DNA from: Macrococcoides psychrotolerans
GTDB lineage: Bacteria; Bacillota; Bacilli; Staphylococcales; Staphylococcaceae
Direction of reading: 5' to 3'
DNA length: 64,000 nucleotides
Assembly (NCBI RefSeq): GCF_038095555.1
Contig: NZ_CP124591.1
Span: 186,001-250,000 of the forward strand
Shown piece after piece: positions 9,127 to 18,105 of this stretch. The translations under genes were made by a program, and so were the position numbers. Under the pieces are notes generated by a model that worked only from the letters and a program-made list of their open reading frames with translations, did not search any database and was not told the origin of the DNA. Position 1 is the first letter of the stretch, and each line of letters starts with the position of its first letter.

Positions 9127-10179
9127 ATGATGGATAAGCATCCATTAATAAGTGCGTATACGTCTTTTGTGAGAAATAGGTCAAACGATAAGATAGGAGT
9201 TATTGGACAGCCTGATGCAGGAAAAAGTGCGCTTATCAACTTGCTTTGTGAGAGTAAAGCATATATATCTGTTCAAACGGATGCAACGCTTGAGACTAAA
9301 GCTTATGCTTATAATGATTATGGTTATCTTGTTGATTTTCCAGGTGTTGGAACGGAAGTTATGACGGTAAAAAAATATAAAAAAATTATTCAGAATGTAA
9401 ATATAAAGCATTATCTATATGTATTTTCGAGTAAGATAAAAGCAGTAGATATAGAAATAATTAAATATTTAGCGAAGCAAGGCAAAGACATTACTTTTAT
9501 ATACAATAAAGTGGATACATTAATCGATGTGCAAGGTGAAGATAATAAAGAAGCGTTAATTCGTGATAAAGATGTAGAACTTAATGTGATGATGAAAGAA
9601 ATAATCCATAAAAAACAATCTTATACATTTACAAGCGTAGTAGATCATACGGGTATTGATTCGTTAAAATACGTGCTGGACGAAATCTTTGTGACTGAAG
9701 AAGCGTTATTTATTAGTCGATATCAAGACAATAAATATAAAGAAAGTTATTTAAATTATAAGACCCAATCCGCCTTTCCTAAATTGTTTACGCCAAGCTT
9801 TAAAACTATCCTTTTGAAAGCGAACTATAAATCATTAGAGCGCACTATAATGGAGCACTTTAAAATACAGGAAGAAGACATTATTGAACATGCACAAAAA
9901 TGCATTACAATTCAGGAATTAATTGATGAATTTGAACAACAAAACTCGGATAAAAAGGTGAGCAAAGCGATGACGCTTACTAAAATCGTGCAGCTTTTAA
10001 GAAGTTCCTTTAAAATAAAAAGTGTGAATCCGATTTCGATGGTTGTTACATCTATGCTTGAAGTTGGAATTAGCAATGCATTTCCGGTATTACAAGCTAT
10101 CAGTAAGTATATGAATGAAATTCGTCAGATTGCGGATGACATGATTGTTGAAGAACAGAAAATTTATAAACAACAATAG
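9127..10179 (+). CDS. IRG-like/dynamin-type GTPase of unknown role
   Basis: Putative GTP-binding protein of 350 residues. G1 motif GQPDAGKS at 27-34, G3 DFPGVG at 70-75 and G4 NKVD at 127-130 are present. The order after G3 (GVGTE...YKKIIQ, a hydrophobic strand ending VFSSKIKAVDIE, then YNKVD) resembles interferon-inducible (IRG) GTPases more than Era/Obg proteins; this is my pattern judgement. The rest is a helical, lysine- and glutamate-rich domain with one hydrophobic patch (VVTSMLEVGISNAFPVL near 300) that might contact membrane. GGAG at 9118-9121 serves the ATG at 9127 or 9130. Its TAG stop overlaps the RBS of the alpha-glucosidase, suggesting coupling. Function unknown. Confidence 0.7.
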   Translation: MMDKHPLISAYTSFVRNRSNDKIGVIGQPDAGKSALINLLCESKAYISVQTDATLETKAYAYNDYGYLVDFPGVGTEVMTVKKYKKIIQNVNIKHYLYVFSSKIKAVDIEIIKYLAKQGKDITFIYNKVDTLIDVQGEDNKEALIRDKDVELNVMMKEIIHKKQSYTFTSVVDHTGIDSLKYVLDEIFVTEEALFISRYQDNKYKESYLNYKTQSAFPKLFTPSFKTILLKANYKSLERTIMEHFKIQEEDIIEHAQKCITIQELIDEFEQQNSDKKVSKAMTLTKIVQLLRSSFKIKSVNPISMVVTSMLEVGISNAFPVLQAISKYMNEIRQIADDMIVEEQKIYKQQ

Positions 10180-10191
10180 GAGGTTATCATT

Positions 10192-11865
10192 TTGTGCACT
10201 AGAAAATGGTGGAAAGAAGCGGTCTGTTATCAAATCTATCCAAGAAGCTTTAAGGATTCTAATGGTGATGGAATTGGTGATATCAATGGTATCACGGAGA
10301 AGCTCGATTATTTAAAGGATCTAGGTATCGATGTCATATGGGTGAGCCCGATATTTGAGTCTCCTAATGATGATAATGGATATGATATTAGTGATTATCA
10401 AGAGATTATGCGAGATTTCGGGACAATGGAAGACTTTGATCGCTTGCTTTATGAAGTACATGCAAGAGGCATGAAATTGATTCTAGACCTTGTCATTAAT
10501 CATACAAGTGACGAACACAGCTGGTTTGTAGAAGCGAAGAAGAGTAAAGATAATGAATTTCGTGACTGGTACATATGGAAAGATGGCAAAGATGATAAAG
10601 AGCCTAACAACTGGGCTAGTATATTTGAAGGATCAGCATGGGAGTACGATGCAACGACAAATCAATATTACATGCACGTATTCAGCAGAAAGCAACCAGA
10701 TTTAAACTGGGAAAATGAAAACATGCGCCAAGCGATATATAATATGGTGAACTGGTGGCTGGACAAAGGTATCGATGGATTCAGGGTGGATGCGATTAGT
10801 CATATTAAGAAAAGTTTTGATAAGGGAGATTTGCCTGGAGCAGATAAGCTGGGCTACGCAGAATCTTTCGAAGGACATATGAATCAACCAGGTATTCAAG
10901 AGTACTTGCAGGAACTTAAAGAAAATACATTTGATAAATATGACATTATGACAGTGGGTGAAGCCAATGGTGTAACGATTGAAGACTCAGAAGAATGGGT
11001 CGGTGAAGAGAACGGCAAATTCAATATGGTCTTTCAATTTGAACATTTAAATCTATGGGATCATAACGTAGGTAAGAGCTTTGATATTAAAGGGTATAAA
11101 GATGTTCTGAATAGCTGGCAAAAAGGACTTGAGGATAAAGGATGGAATGCGCTATTTATTGAGAACCATGATCGTCAACGGGTGTCATCTACATGGGGAG
11201 ATGATGAAGAATATTGGTATGAAAGTTCTACAAGTCATGCTGTTGTATATTTCTTGCAGCAAGGAACACCATTTATATATCAAGGGCAAGAAATAGGTAT
11301 GACGAACTACCCATTTGAAGATATTATAGATTTCGATGATGTACATGCAAAGAATATTTATAATCAAGAACTCAAAAAAGGTGTACCTAAAGAAGAAGTG
11401 ATTGAGATGCTAAGACGTATCTCAAGAGACAATACGAGAACTCCGATGCAGTGGGATGATACGAAAAATGCGGGATTCACGAAAGGAACACCATGGCTTA
11501 AAGTAAATCCAAATTTTGAAGATATCAATGTATTTAAACAAGAGAAAGATGAAAATTCCATCTTAAATTTCTATAAGCAGTTAATCCAGCTTAAGAAAAA
11601 ACATCTTACATTAACATATGGGACATTTGATTTAATCTACCCTGAAGATACTAAAGTATTTGCATATACGAGAACGTATGAAGGTGATCAGTTTATAATC
11701 ATTGGAAATTTGAGTCACGACAAAGTGACGTTGAAAAAAGATGAATCGCTTAAAATGAGTGATGAATCCCTTGTACTCTATAACTATCAGAAAGAAGAAA
11801 GATCTGAGGACATATTTACTTTTCAGCCTTTTGAGGCGCGTATATACCATATCGAAAACAGGTGA
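10192..11865 (+). CDS. Alpha-glucosidase, GH13 family (maltase-type)
   Basis: Cytoplasmic GH13 enzyme of 557 residues that hydrolyses alpha-glucosidic bonds in maltose-like or isomaltose-like sugars. Catalytic residues: nucleophile Asp200 in GFRVDAISH, acid/base Glu257 in VGEANG, and stabiliser Asp327 in ENHDRQR. The residue after the nucleophile is Ala201; oligo-1,6-glucosidases usually have Val, while alpha-1,4-specific enzymes have Ala/Thr/Met, so maltase activity is inferred. Trehalose-6-phosphate hydrolase is less likely. The start is TTG at 10192, fixed by AGGAGG at 10178-10183; no ATG is suitably placed. It lies 12 bases after the GTPase gene and ends inside its terminator hairpin. Confidence 0.88.
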   Translation: MCTRKWWKEAVCYQIYPRSFKDSNGDGIGDINGITEKLDYLKDLGIDVIWVSPIFESPNDDNGYDISDYQEIMRDFGTMEDFDRLLYEVHARGMKLILDLVINHTSDEHSWFVEAKKSKDNEFRDWYIWKDGKDDKEPNNWASIFEGSAWEYDATTNQYYMHVFSRKQPDLNWENENMRQAIYNMVNWWLDKGIDGFRVDAISHIKKSFDKGDLPGADKLGYAESFEGHMNQPGIQEYLQELKENTFDKYDIMTVGEANGVTIEDSEEWVGEENGKFNMVFQFEHLNLWDHNVGKSFDIKGYKDVLNSWQKGLEDKGWNALFIENHDRQRVSSTWGDDEEYWYESSTSHAVVYFLQQGTPFIYQGQEIGMTNYPFEDIIDFDDVHAKNIYNQELKKGVPKEEVIEMLRRISRDNTRTPMQWDDTKNAGFTKGTPWLKVNPNFEDINVFKQEKDENSILNFYKQLIQLKKKHLTLTYGTFDLIYPEDTKVFAYTRTYEGDQFIIIGNLSHDKVTLKKDESLKMSDESLVLYNYQKEERSEDIFTFQPFEARIYHIENR

Positions 11866-11890
11866 CGCATTGCGTTACCTGTTATTTTTT
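11857..11890 (+). terminator. Terminator after alpha-glucosidase
   Basis: AACAGGT and ACGC at the left pair with GCGT and ACCTGTT at the right, followed by a run of T. The TGA stop of the gene is inside the left arm. Confidence 0.85.
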
Positions 11891-11940
11891 ATATTCTATA
11901 GTTTGGTATAATAAAGGTATTAAAATAGCGAGGGATATAT

Positions 11941-12639
11941 ATGGGGAAATTAGAACGCAAGAAATTATACGAAGAGATTGCCGAAGTAATTACTGAGAAG
12001 ATAAAAAACGGAGAATATAGTAGGGGAGACAAGCTGCCTTCAATTCAAGCTTTGTCTAAAGAATACGGTGTTGGACAGGCCTCTATTCGTGAGGCGCTAA
12101 ATGCATTACGTGTGATTGGGCTGTTGGAAATAAAGCATGGTGAGGGTACATTTGTTAAAGCGATTGAAACCTCTGCATTTACACCTGAAATAGCGCTATA
12201 TGACAAGGAAGATATCAAGGATCTCCTTGAAGTGCGTAAAGTGCTTGAAATTGGATCTGTCAGAGCAGCTGCGATGCATAGATCCGAACAGCAATTGGAA
12301 GCGATACACTATACATTAAAACAAATGGAACAGGCAATGCATGACAGGGAAATAGGCGAAGAAAGCGACTTAAACTTTCATCTTTCTATTGCAGAAGCTT
12401 CTAATAATAAATTGTTAAAGCATATGTTAGTAGAAGTATCAGATAAAATTAAGACAGTGATGAAAGAAACGAGACAGATTTGGTTATTTAATGAAGAAAA
12501 ATCAATTGAAAAGCTTTTTAATGAGCATACAGAGATTTTTCTGGCTATAAAAAATAGAAATATAAAACTTTCTGAGAAAAAAATGCTTAAACACCTGGAA
12601 GATGTGGAAGAAGTATTAATAGCGCATTATAAAATATAA
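11941..12639 (+). CDS. GntR/FadR-family transcriptional regulator next to lutABC
   Basis: DNA-binding regulator of 232 residues: N-terminal GntR winged helix with DKLPSIQALSKEYGVGQ and SIREALNALRVIGLLEIKHGEGTFV (residues about 30-78), and a C-terminal all-helical FCD effector domain (DLLEVRKVLEIGSVRAAAMH, later SDLNFHLSIAEASNNK). Its position immediately upstream of lutABC matches Bacillus LutR, which represses lactate-utilisation genes until L-lactate is present; that role is inferred from context. A candidate operator lies in the 118-base gap before lutA. It has its own promoter region (TATAAT near 11907), and a weak RBS GCGAGGGAT. Confidence 0.85.
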   Translation: MGKLERKKLYEEIAEVITEKIKNGEYSRGDKLPSIQALSKEYGVGQASIREALNALRVIGLLEIKHGEGTFVKAIETSAFTPEIALYDKEDIKDLLEVRKVLEIGSVRAAAMHRSEQQLEAIHYTLKQMEQAMHDREIGEESDLNFHLSIAEASNNKLLKHMLVEVSDKIKTVMKETRQIWLFNEEKSIEKLFNEHTEIFLAIKNRNIKLSEKKMLKHLEDVEEVLIAHYKI

Positions 12640-12648
12640 TTTTGTCAC

Positions 12649-12709
12649 TTGCTTTTAGAAAAACGTTGCAATAGAATAGAACTATTGGTCACCGAGTCAT
12701 ATGATGACT
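12649..12709 (+). promoter_or_regulatory. lutABC promoter and candidate GntR operator
   Basis: -35 TTGCTT at 12649-12654, 17-base spacer, -10 TAGAAT at 12672-12677. Just downstream, AGTCAT-ATG-ATGACT at 12695-12709 is a perfect palindrome with a 3-base centre, embedded between TGGTCACC and CTGGTT. Its location just past the expected transcription start fits a repressor site for the adjacent FadR-type regulator. Confidence 0.6.
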
Positions 12710-12757
12710 GGTTAATTTCAGCTGTGGGCACACTGAAAAAAATTTGGGGGTATAACT

Positions 12758-13495
12758 ATGAAAGTAAGCTTATTCAGTACATGTTTAGTAGATGTATTCG
12801 AAAAACGTGTGGGTATTGCAACAGTAGAATTATTAGAGAAACTGGGATGTGAAGTAGATTTCCCGGCAGCACAAGTATGTTGTGGACAACCTGCTTATAA
12901 CTCAGGGTATCACGAGGAAACGAAGAAAGCTGCGAAGAATATGATTAAAGCTTTCGAGCAATCAGAAGTTGTCGTTGCACCTTCAGGATCATGTGTAACG
13001 ATGTTTAAACATTATCCGGATCTATTCAAAAACGATGCAAAGTGGCAAGCACGTGCACAGGAACTTGCAGATAAAACGTATGAAGTTACGCAGTTCATTG
13101 TAGAAGTGCTAGGTATTACAAATGTAGGCGCAAAGCTTGATGGTGTAGCTACAATTCATCCATCATGCCATATGACACGCCTGTTAGGGAATGTGACTGC
13201 GCCTGCTAAACTTCTGAATGAAGTAGAAGGACTAGAAGTTGTTGAATTACCTAACTACTATAACTGTTGTGGTTTCGGTGGAACATTTGCTGTTAAAATG
13301 AGCGATGTTTCAGGTGAAATGGTAGATGAAAAAGTAGATTGCATCGTTGAAAGTGGTGCGGATTATTTAGTTGGTGGAGACTGCAGTTGTTTGATGAATA
13401 TTGATGGTAGATTAAGACGTCGTGGTGTTGATGTGAAAGCTGTACATATCATTGAAATCTTAAATAACCAAGTGGAGGCGGTGACTACACGATGA
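12758..13495 (+). CDS. lutA: Lactate utilisation protein A (Fe-S oxidoreductase subunit)
   Basis: Subunit of the LutABC iron-sulfur complex that oxidises L-lactate to pyruvate in the cytoplasm. The 245 residues contain the two cysteine-rich CCG repeats of the family: VCCGQPAYN near residue 41 with HPSCHMTR near 133, and YNCCGFGGTF near 168 with GGDCSCLMN after it. RBS is a GGGGG tract 7 bases before ATG. Its stop overlaps the lutB start (ATGA), giving translational coupling. First gene of the operon downstream of the GntR gene. Confidence 0.92.
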   Translation: MKVSLFSTCLVDVFEKRVGIATVELLEKLGCEVDFPAAQVCCGQPAYNSGYHEETKKAAKNMIKAFEQSEVVVAPSGSCVTMFKHYPDLFKNDAKWQARAQELADKTYEVTQFIVEVLGITNVGAKLDGVATIHPSCHMTRLLGNVTAPAKLLNEVEGLEVVELPNYYNCCGFGGTFAVKMSDVSGEMVDEKVDCIVESGADYLVGGDCSCLMNIDGRLRRRGVDVKAVHIIEILNNQVEAVTTR

Positions 13496-14925
13496 GTATG
13501 AGAATAGGTAACGAAACGTTTAAGCAAGCAGTTAAAACTGAACTTAAAGATGAATTTATGCGTGGTGCTGTCAGTAGTGCGCAAGATAGATTAAGAGAAC
13601 GCAAGCTTAAAACACAAGAGGACCTTGGAAACTGGGAAGAGTGGAGAGACCATTCTGAAGAGATTCGTCAACATACGCTTGCAAACCTTGACTATTACTT
13701 AAACATGCTTTCTGAGAATGTCGCTGCTAAAGGTGGTCATGTATTCTTCGCTGAAACAGCAGAAGAAGCCAATCAATATGTTCAAAAAGTACTACGTGAC
13801 AAAAATGCTAAAAAAGTAGCAAAATCAAAATCAATGGTAACTGAAGAAATTGGTCTGAATGAAGCGATGGAAGCGGTAGGATGTGAAGTCATCGAGACAG
13901 ACTTAGGAGAATATATTCTTCAAGTCGATGATCATAATCCACCTTCACATATCGTTGTACCTGCACTTCATCTTAATAAAGAGCAAATCGAAAAGGTCTT
14001 CAAAGAAAAACTTGGATATGATAAATCAAGTCAGCCGGAAGAACTTGCGTTATTTGCGCGTCAAAAGTTACGTGAAGAGTTTCTTTCTGCTGATGTCGGG
14101 ATTACAGGATGTAACTTCGGTGTTGCAGAAAGTGGTTCATTCAGCCTAGTTACAAATGAAGGTAACGCACGTATGGTAACAACATTACCTAAAACTCAGA
14201 TTACAGTTATGGGTATGGAACGTTTAGTTCCTACACATGAAGAACTGGAAGTATTAGTATCAATGCTTACGCGTTCGGCTGTAGGACAAAAATTAACAAG
14301 TTATGTGACAACTTTAACAGGCCCACGTGCGGAAGATGAAATTGATGGTCCGGAAGAGTTCCATTTAATTATTGTTGATAATGGACGCTCTAAAATTTTA
14401 GGAACGCAATTCCAATCTATTCTACAATGTATTCGTTGTGCTGCTTGTGTAAATGTTTGTCCTGTTTATCGTCAAACAGGTGGTCATTCATATGGTTCGA
14501 TTTATCCAGGACCAGTTGGAGCGGTATTATCGCCATTACTTGGTGGATATGACACGTACAAAGAATTACCATATGCTTCTACATTATGTGGTGCTTGTAC
14601 TGAAGCATGTCCTGTTAAGATCCCGTTACATGACTTATTGCTTGAACACAGACGTGTTATTGTTGAGGAAGAACATATGTCACCAGTTGCAGAACGTCTT
14701 GTCATGAAAGGTTTTGCACAAGGAGCTAGTCATTCAACTTTATTTAAATACGGTACTAAAGCAGCACCAGCATTAATGTCTCCGTTTGAAAACAAAGATA
14801 AAGGTATGATTACTAAAGGTCCTAAGCCTTTACAAGCATGGACAAATTCTCGTGATTTCCCAATGCCGGATGATGAAAACTTCCGCGATTGGATGCAAAA
14901 AAGATTGAAAAGAGGTGCGAAATAA
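13492..14925 (+). CDS. lutB: Lactate utilisation protein B (4Fe-4S protein)
   Basis: Iron-sulfur subunit of LutABC, 477 residues. The N-terminal two-thirds is a LUD domain (TGCNFGVAESGSFSLVTNEG near 205), followed by two ferredoxin-type clusters: CIRCAACVNVCPVY near 312 and CGACTEACPVKIP near 366. The C-terminal ~90 residues are the family tail (MPDDENFRDWM). It overlaps lutA by 4 bases and lutC by 1 base. With LutA and LutC it would let the cell grow on lactate, complementing the lctP-ldh pair upstream. Confidence 0.93.
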   Translation: MSMRIGNETFKQAVKTELKDEFMRGAVSSAQDRLRERKLKTQEDLGNWEEWRDHSEEIRQHTLANLDYYLNMLSENVAAKGGHVFFAETAEEANQYVQKVLRDKNAKKVAKSKSMVTEEIGLNEAMEAVGCEVIETDLGEYILQVDDHNPPSHIVVPALHLNKEQIEKVFKEKLGYDKSSQPEELALFARQKLREEFLSADVGITGCNFGVAESGSFSLVTNEGNARMVTTLPKTQITVMGMERLVPTHEELEVLVSMLTRSAVGQKLTSYVTTLTGPRAEDEIDGPEEFHLIIVDNGRSKILGTQFQSILQCIRCAACVNVCPVYRQTGGHSYGSIYPGPVGAVLSPLLGGYDTYKELPYASTLCGACTEACPVKIPLHDLLLEHRRVIVEEEHMSPVAERLVMKGFAQGASHSTLFKYGTKAAPALMSPFENKDKGMITKGPKPLQAWTNSRDFPMPDDENFRDWMQKRLKRGAK

Positions 14926-15620
14926 TGGAAAGAGGCACAATTCATAATAAAGGTTCATTCTTAAGTAACATCTCTAAAAATCTACAGCGTGAAATGCCGC
15001 AGCATGTAGAACGTCCAGAATGGCAATATCGTCCTCAAGATAAGACGCTTACAGGTCTTACGCAAGACGAACTATTAGAAGTTTTAAGACAGCAATGTAA
15101 CTTCATTCATACTGATCTCGTTGAAACGACGACAGATAATATTAATGAAACATTGAAACAAGTTATTGATAAATACGGCAACGGGGAAGTTATTGCATGG
15201 AACGACAAACGTTTCGCTGATTTTGGAATCGATTTAGAAGCGCATGATGCCTTTATCTGGGATGAAGCAAAAGGTGCTGAGAACTTACAAGTCGCAGAAC
15301 GTGCGAATGTCGGGATTACTTTCAGTGATGCAACACTTGCAGAGAGTGGAACGGTTGTATTATATGCGGATAAAGGTAAAGGGCGTAGTGTAAGTTTACT
15401 TCCTGCGACTTATATAGCCATTGTCCCTAAATCTACAATTGTGCCAAGGTTTACACAAGCTGCGCAACAGATGAATGCTATGATGGAAGACCAAGAAAAC
15501 TTCCCTACATGCATTAATTTGATCACGGGACCATCAAATTCAGCAGATATCGAAATGAAACTTGTTGTTGGTGTTCACGGACCTATTAAAGCAACGTATA
15601 TCGTTGTAGATGATAAATAG
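14925..15620 (+). CDS. lutC: Lactate utilisation protein C (LUD domain)
   Basis: Third LutABC subunit, 231 residues, essentially a single LUD domain (VGITFSDATLAESGTVVL near 125, then TGPSNSADIEMKLVVGVHGP near the C-terminus). I start it at the ATG at 14925, which shares a base with the lutB stop (TAATG) and follows AGAGGTG; the longer in-frame version from 14889 would run deep into lutB. No cofactor-binding cysteine motif is present. Last gene of the operon before a terminator. Confidence 0.92.
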   Translation: MERGTIHNKGSFLSNISKNLQREMPQHVERPEWQYRPQDKTLTGLTQDELLEVLRQQCNFIHTDLVETTTDNINETLKQVIDKYGNGEVIAWNDKRFADFGIDLEAHDAFIWDEAKGAENLQVAERANVGITFSDATLAESGTVVLYADKGKGRSVSLLPATYIAIVPKSTIVPRFTQAAQQMNAMMEDQENFPTCINLITGPSNSADIEMKLVVGVHGPIKATYIVVDDK

Positions 15621-15626
15621 TTTAAC

Positions 15627-15664
15627 AAAAACCAGCTATTGTATAACACAATGGCTGGTTTTTA
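15627..15664 (+). terminator. Terminator after lutABC
   Basis: AAAACCAGCTATTGT and ACAATGGCTGGTTTTT form a long stem with one G-U-type interruption around a short ATAAC loop, ending in T residues. Confidence 0.88.
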
Positions 15665-15740
15665 TTTATTAAATTAATAAATGATGATTGCTTTAGTTTT
15701 TATAGTATTTAACTTAAAATAGTATCAAGAGGTGAGGACA

Positions 15741-16475
15741 GTGGAATTAAAGTTTGATCATATTATTCATCATGTGCAGAATTTAAATGATGCTAAAATT
15801 GATTTTTTAAAGGTGATTAATGGTGGAAAGCATGAGCAGTTAGGGACATACAATAAATTATCTTATACTGATTTATCATATATTGAATTTATCGATGCGT
15901 ATGATCGTGCACTCGTTCATAAAGCAGCACAAAGTGCAGAAGAGCGTTTAAGTTTTGCAGCATCACTTGAACGTACAGATTATGTTGAAGGATTTAAGCG
16001 ATTATGTTTTAGAACGGATGATATCGATGCACTTAAGCAGCACTTTAATCAATTAGGTGTAAAGACGGTTGGGCCGTCATGTATGCAGCGCGTGACACCA
16101 GAAGGGCAAGTTATTGAATGGCAGTTGCTCTATATTGATGAAGAGAGAAATTATGAATTACCATTCTTTATACAGTGGGGAGCGTCAGATGACGAACGCA
16201 TGCAGTCACTCTCTCCATATTTCCAGGGAAATCTCAGGATTGAAGGAATCGATATAGAAACGACAGATTTTAATGAGATGGCAGAGGTATATGTAGAATG
16301 GTTAGGTTACGAAGTCACAAGTGGTGTGATCAATAGTTATTTTAAACTAGAGAAACTAGGGTGTCCTGCGATCTACTTAATTCCTGGCAATACAGATACA
16401 ATTAGAAGTTTAAAAATAAAAAGTGATGCACCTGCAGTACATCACTTTAGAAATGCGATTTATCAATTTAACTAG
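15741..16475 (+). CDS. VOC-superfamily (glyoxalase-like) protein
   Basis: Protein of 244 residues of the vicinal-oxygen-chelate fold: N-terminal FDHIIHHVQNLNDAKIDF is the usual first beta-alpha unit with a metal-ligand-type histidine, and RLCFRTDDIDALKQHFNQLG a further unit. It fits the single-chain Glyoxalase_3-like group of Firmicutes, whose substrate is unknown. GTG at 15741 follows GAGGTGAGG; an in-frame GTG at 15732 lies inside that RBS. Its last 8 bases overlap the convergent small membrane protein gene. Confidence 0.7.
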   Translation: MELKFDHIIHHVQNLNDAKIDFLKVINGGKHEQLGTYNKLSYTDLSYIEFIDAYDRALVHKAAQSAEERLSFAASLERTDYVEGFKRLCFRTDDIDALKQHFNQLGVKTVGPSCMQRVTPEGQVIEWQLLYIDEERNYELPFFIQWGASDDERMQSLSPYFQGNLRIEGIDIETTDFNEMAEVYVEWLGYEVTSGVINSYFKLEKLGCPAIYLIPGNTDTIRSLKIKSDAPAVHHFRNAIYQFN

Positions 16476-16722
16476 CATAAACGTTATTATAAACTGTCAT
16501 AACGATAAGATAAATATGGTATGCAGCAACAATCAGCGAAATCAATGCTATATACATTGTTGATTTTGATACTCTTGTAATCAAATAGAGTAGTGAAATG
16601 ATTGTAGTAAAACTTGCTACAATAATATGTAAGCTTAACATATCGATAGAATCCTGCTGGAATAATGAAACGAGTATACTATTAATAATGATTAAGATAA
16701 TAAGCAGTAAATTTTTAAACAT
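16468..16722 (-). CDS. Small membrane protein, unknown function
   Basis: 84-residue protein with three hydrophobic helices (residues about 3-20, 27-47 and 53-75) and a short polar C-terminus. Start at 16722 is fixed by AAAGAGGTGG 4 bases upstream; the frame remains open further back but without an RBS. Convergent with the VOC gene and divergent from fmhB (79 bases apart). I do not recognise a family. Confidence 0.65.
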   Translation of the reverse strand: MFKNLLLIILIIINSILVSLFQQDSIDMLSLHIIVASFTTIISLLYLITRVSKSTMYIALISLIVAAYHIYLIVMTVYNNVYAS

Positions 16723-16801
16723 ATGCCACCTCTTTACTTTAATAATAAAAGTATAACAATAATAATTAAATATTTGTTGTAAAACGAAAGGAAAGAATAA
16801 A

Positions 16802-18049
16802 ATGACAGTGATGAGAAAGAATGTATCCAATGAAGTACACGATAACTTTGTAAAAACACATGCAAATGGTGATATGCTGCAGCTATCAACGTGGGCAGAT
16901 ACAAAACGATTGACAGGATGGTATAGTAGACGTATCGCTGTAGGAAGAGATGACGAACTCGCTGGGGTGGGACAGCTGCTATTTAAGAAAGTACCGAAGA
17001 CACCGTATACCATGTGCTACGTATCGCGAGGCTTTGTGTGTGACTATCATGACAAAGAAGTCGTGACAGCACTTGTTGATGCGGCAATTGAAGTTGCACG
17101 TCGTGAGAAAAGTTATTCTATTAAAATTGATCCGGATGTTGAAGTAGATACGGTTCCAGGATTAATTGAATTTATGAATACATTAGGCTTTGTTCATAAA
17201 GGATTTAAAGATGGACTTCATCCAGACTACATACAACCACGTATGACGATGATTACGGACATTGATATGGATGAAGCTGCACTTATACAGTCATTTGAAA
17301 AACGCAATCGTTCAACGGTAAAGCAAAGCCTGAAAAAAGGCGTACAGTGTGAAATCGGAACACGTGAAGACCTTAAGATTTTTGCACAGCTTATGAAAGA
17401 AACTGGAGAACGGGATGGCTTTCTAGTCAGAGATATCTCCTACTTCGAAACGATATACGATGCGCTTAATCCAGCTGGAGACGCAGTACTTTTTCTTACT
17501 AAATTAGTTCCAGATACTGTGTTAGAGAATTTAAATACAACATTAAAGAGAAATCATGAGGAGAAAGAGAAAGTTTTATCAAAAAAACAGACGAAGAAAA
17601 CTGAAAACCAATTAAAAGACATAGATATCATCATTGAAAAGGTACAAAAGCAGATTAATGAAATAGAAGAACTTAAAGAAACACATCCGGATGGTAAATA
17701 TTTGTCAGGCGCAATTCTGACATTTTGTGGTAAGAAAGCTTATTATTTATACGGTGCATCTAGTAATGATTATCGTAGCTATCTACCAAATCATAAAATG
17801 CAAATCGAAATGATGAAATATGCGCGTAGTAAAGGCGCAGTATCTTATGATTTCGGAGGGACAGATAATAATCCCGACAAAGATTCTGAACACTACGGTT
17901 TATGGCAGTTTAAGAAGAGCTGGGGGACACATTTGAGTGAAAAAATCGGCGAATTTGACTACATACTTAATAAACCTGTTTATACATTAATTGAAGTTGC
18001 GAAGCCAAAAGTAAAAGCGTTGACGAAGAAGATTAATAAGAGAAGATAG
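16802..18049 (+). CDS. fmhB: FemX/FmhB-type lipid II:glycine glycyltransferase
   Basis: Cytoplasmic FemABX enzyme that adds the first glycine from glycyl-tRNA to the lysine side chain of lipid II, starting the peptidoglycan cross-bridge; essential in S. aureus. The 415 residues align throughout with S. aureus FmhB: HPNGDxLQL-like HANGDMLQLSTWADTKRLTGW at the start, YVSRGFVCDY near 80, DYIQPRMTMIT near 140, and SEHYGLWQFKKSWG near 360. Residues about 235-300 are a lysine/glutamate-rich helical arm typical of Fem proteins. The RBS is AAAGGAAAG. An RND exporter lies two genes downstream, as the S. aureus SA2057-SA2056 neighbours do. Confidence 0.92.
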   Translation: MTVMRKNVSNEVHDNFVKTHANGDMLQLSTWADTKRLTGWYSRRIAVGRDDELAGVGQLLFKKVPKTPYTMCYVSRGFVCDYHDKEVVTALVDAAIEVARREKSYSIKIDPDVEVDTVPGLIEFMNTLGFVHKGFKDGLHPDYIQPRMTMITDIDMDEAALIQSFEKRNRSTVKQSLKKGVQCEIGTREDLKIFAQLMKETGERDGFLVRDISYFETIYDALNPAGDAVLFLTKLVPDTVLENLNTTLKRNHEEKEKVLSKKQTKKTENQLKDIDIIIEKVQKQINEIEELKETHPDGKYLSGAILTFCGKKAYYLYGASSNDYRSYLPNHKMQIEMMKYARSKGAVSYDFGGTDNNPDKDSEHYGLWQFKKSWGTHLSEKIGEFDYILNKPVYTLIEVAKPKVKALTKKINKRR

Positions 18050-18105
18050 CAGTATTTTGAGGTAATGTTGAAAATGCTGTAACGAAGCAATTGGATGCAG
18101 TACAG

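Noticed and set aside
12655..12676. Possible CcpA (cre) site in the lut promoter
   Set aside because: Centred on ACGT but three or more consensus positions fail.
12649..12852. 67-codon plus-strand frame crossing the lutA start
   Set aside because: Overlaps the lut promoter and lutA in another frame, without RBS.
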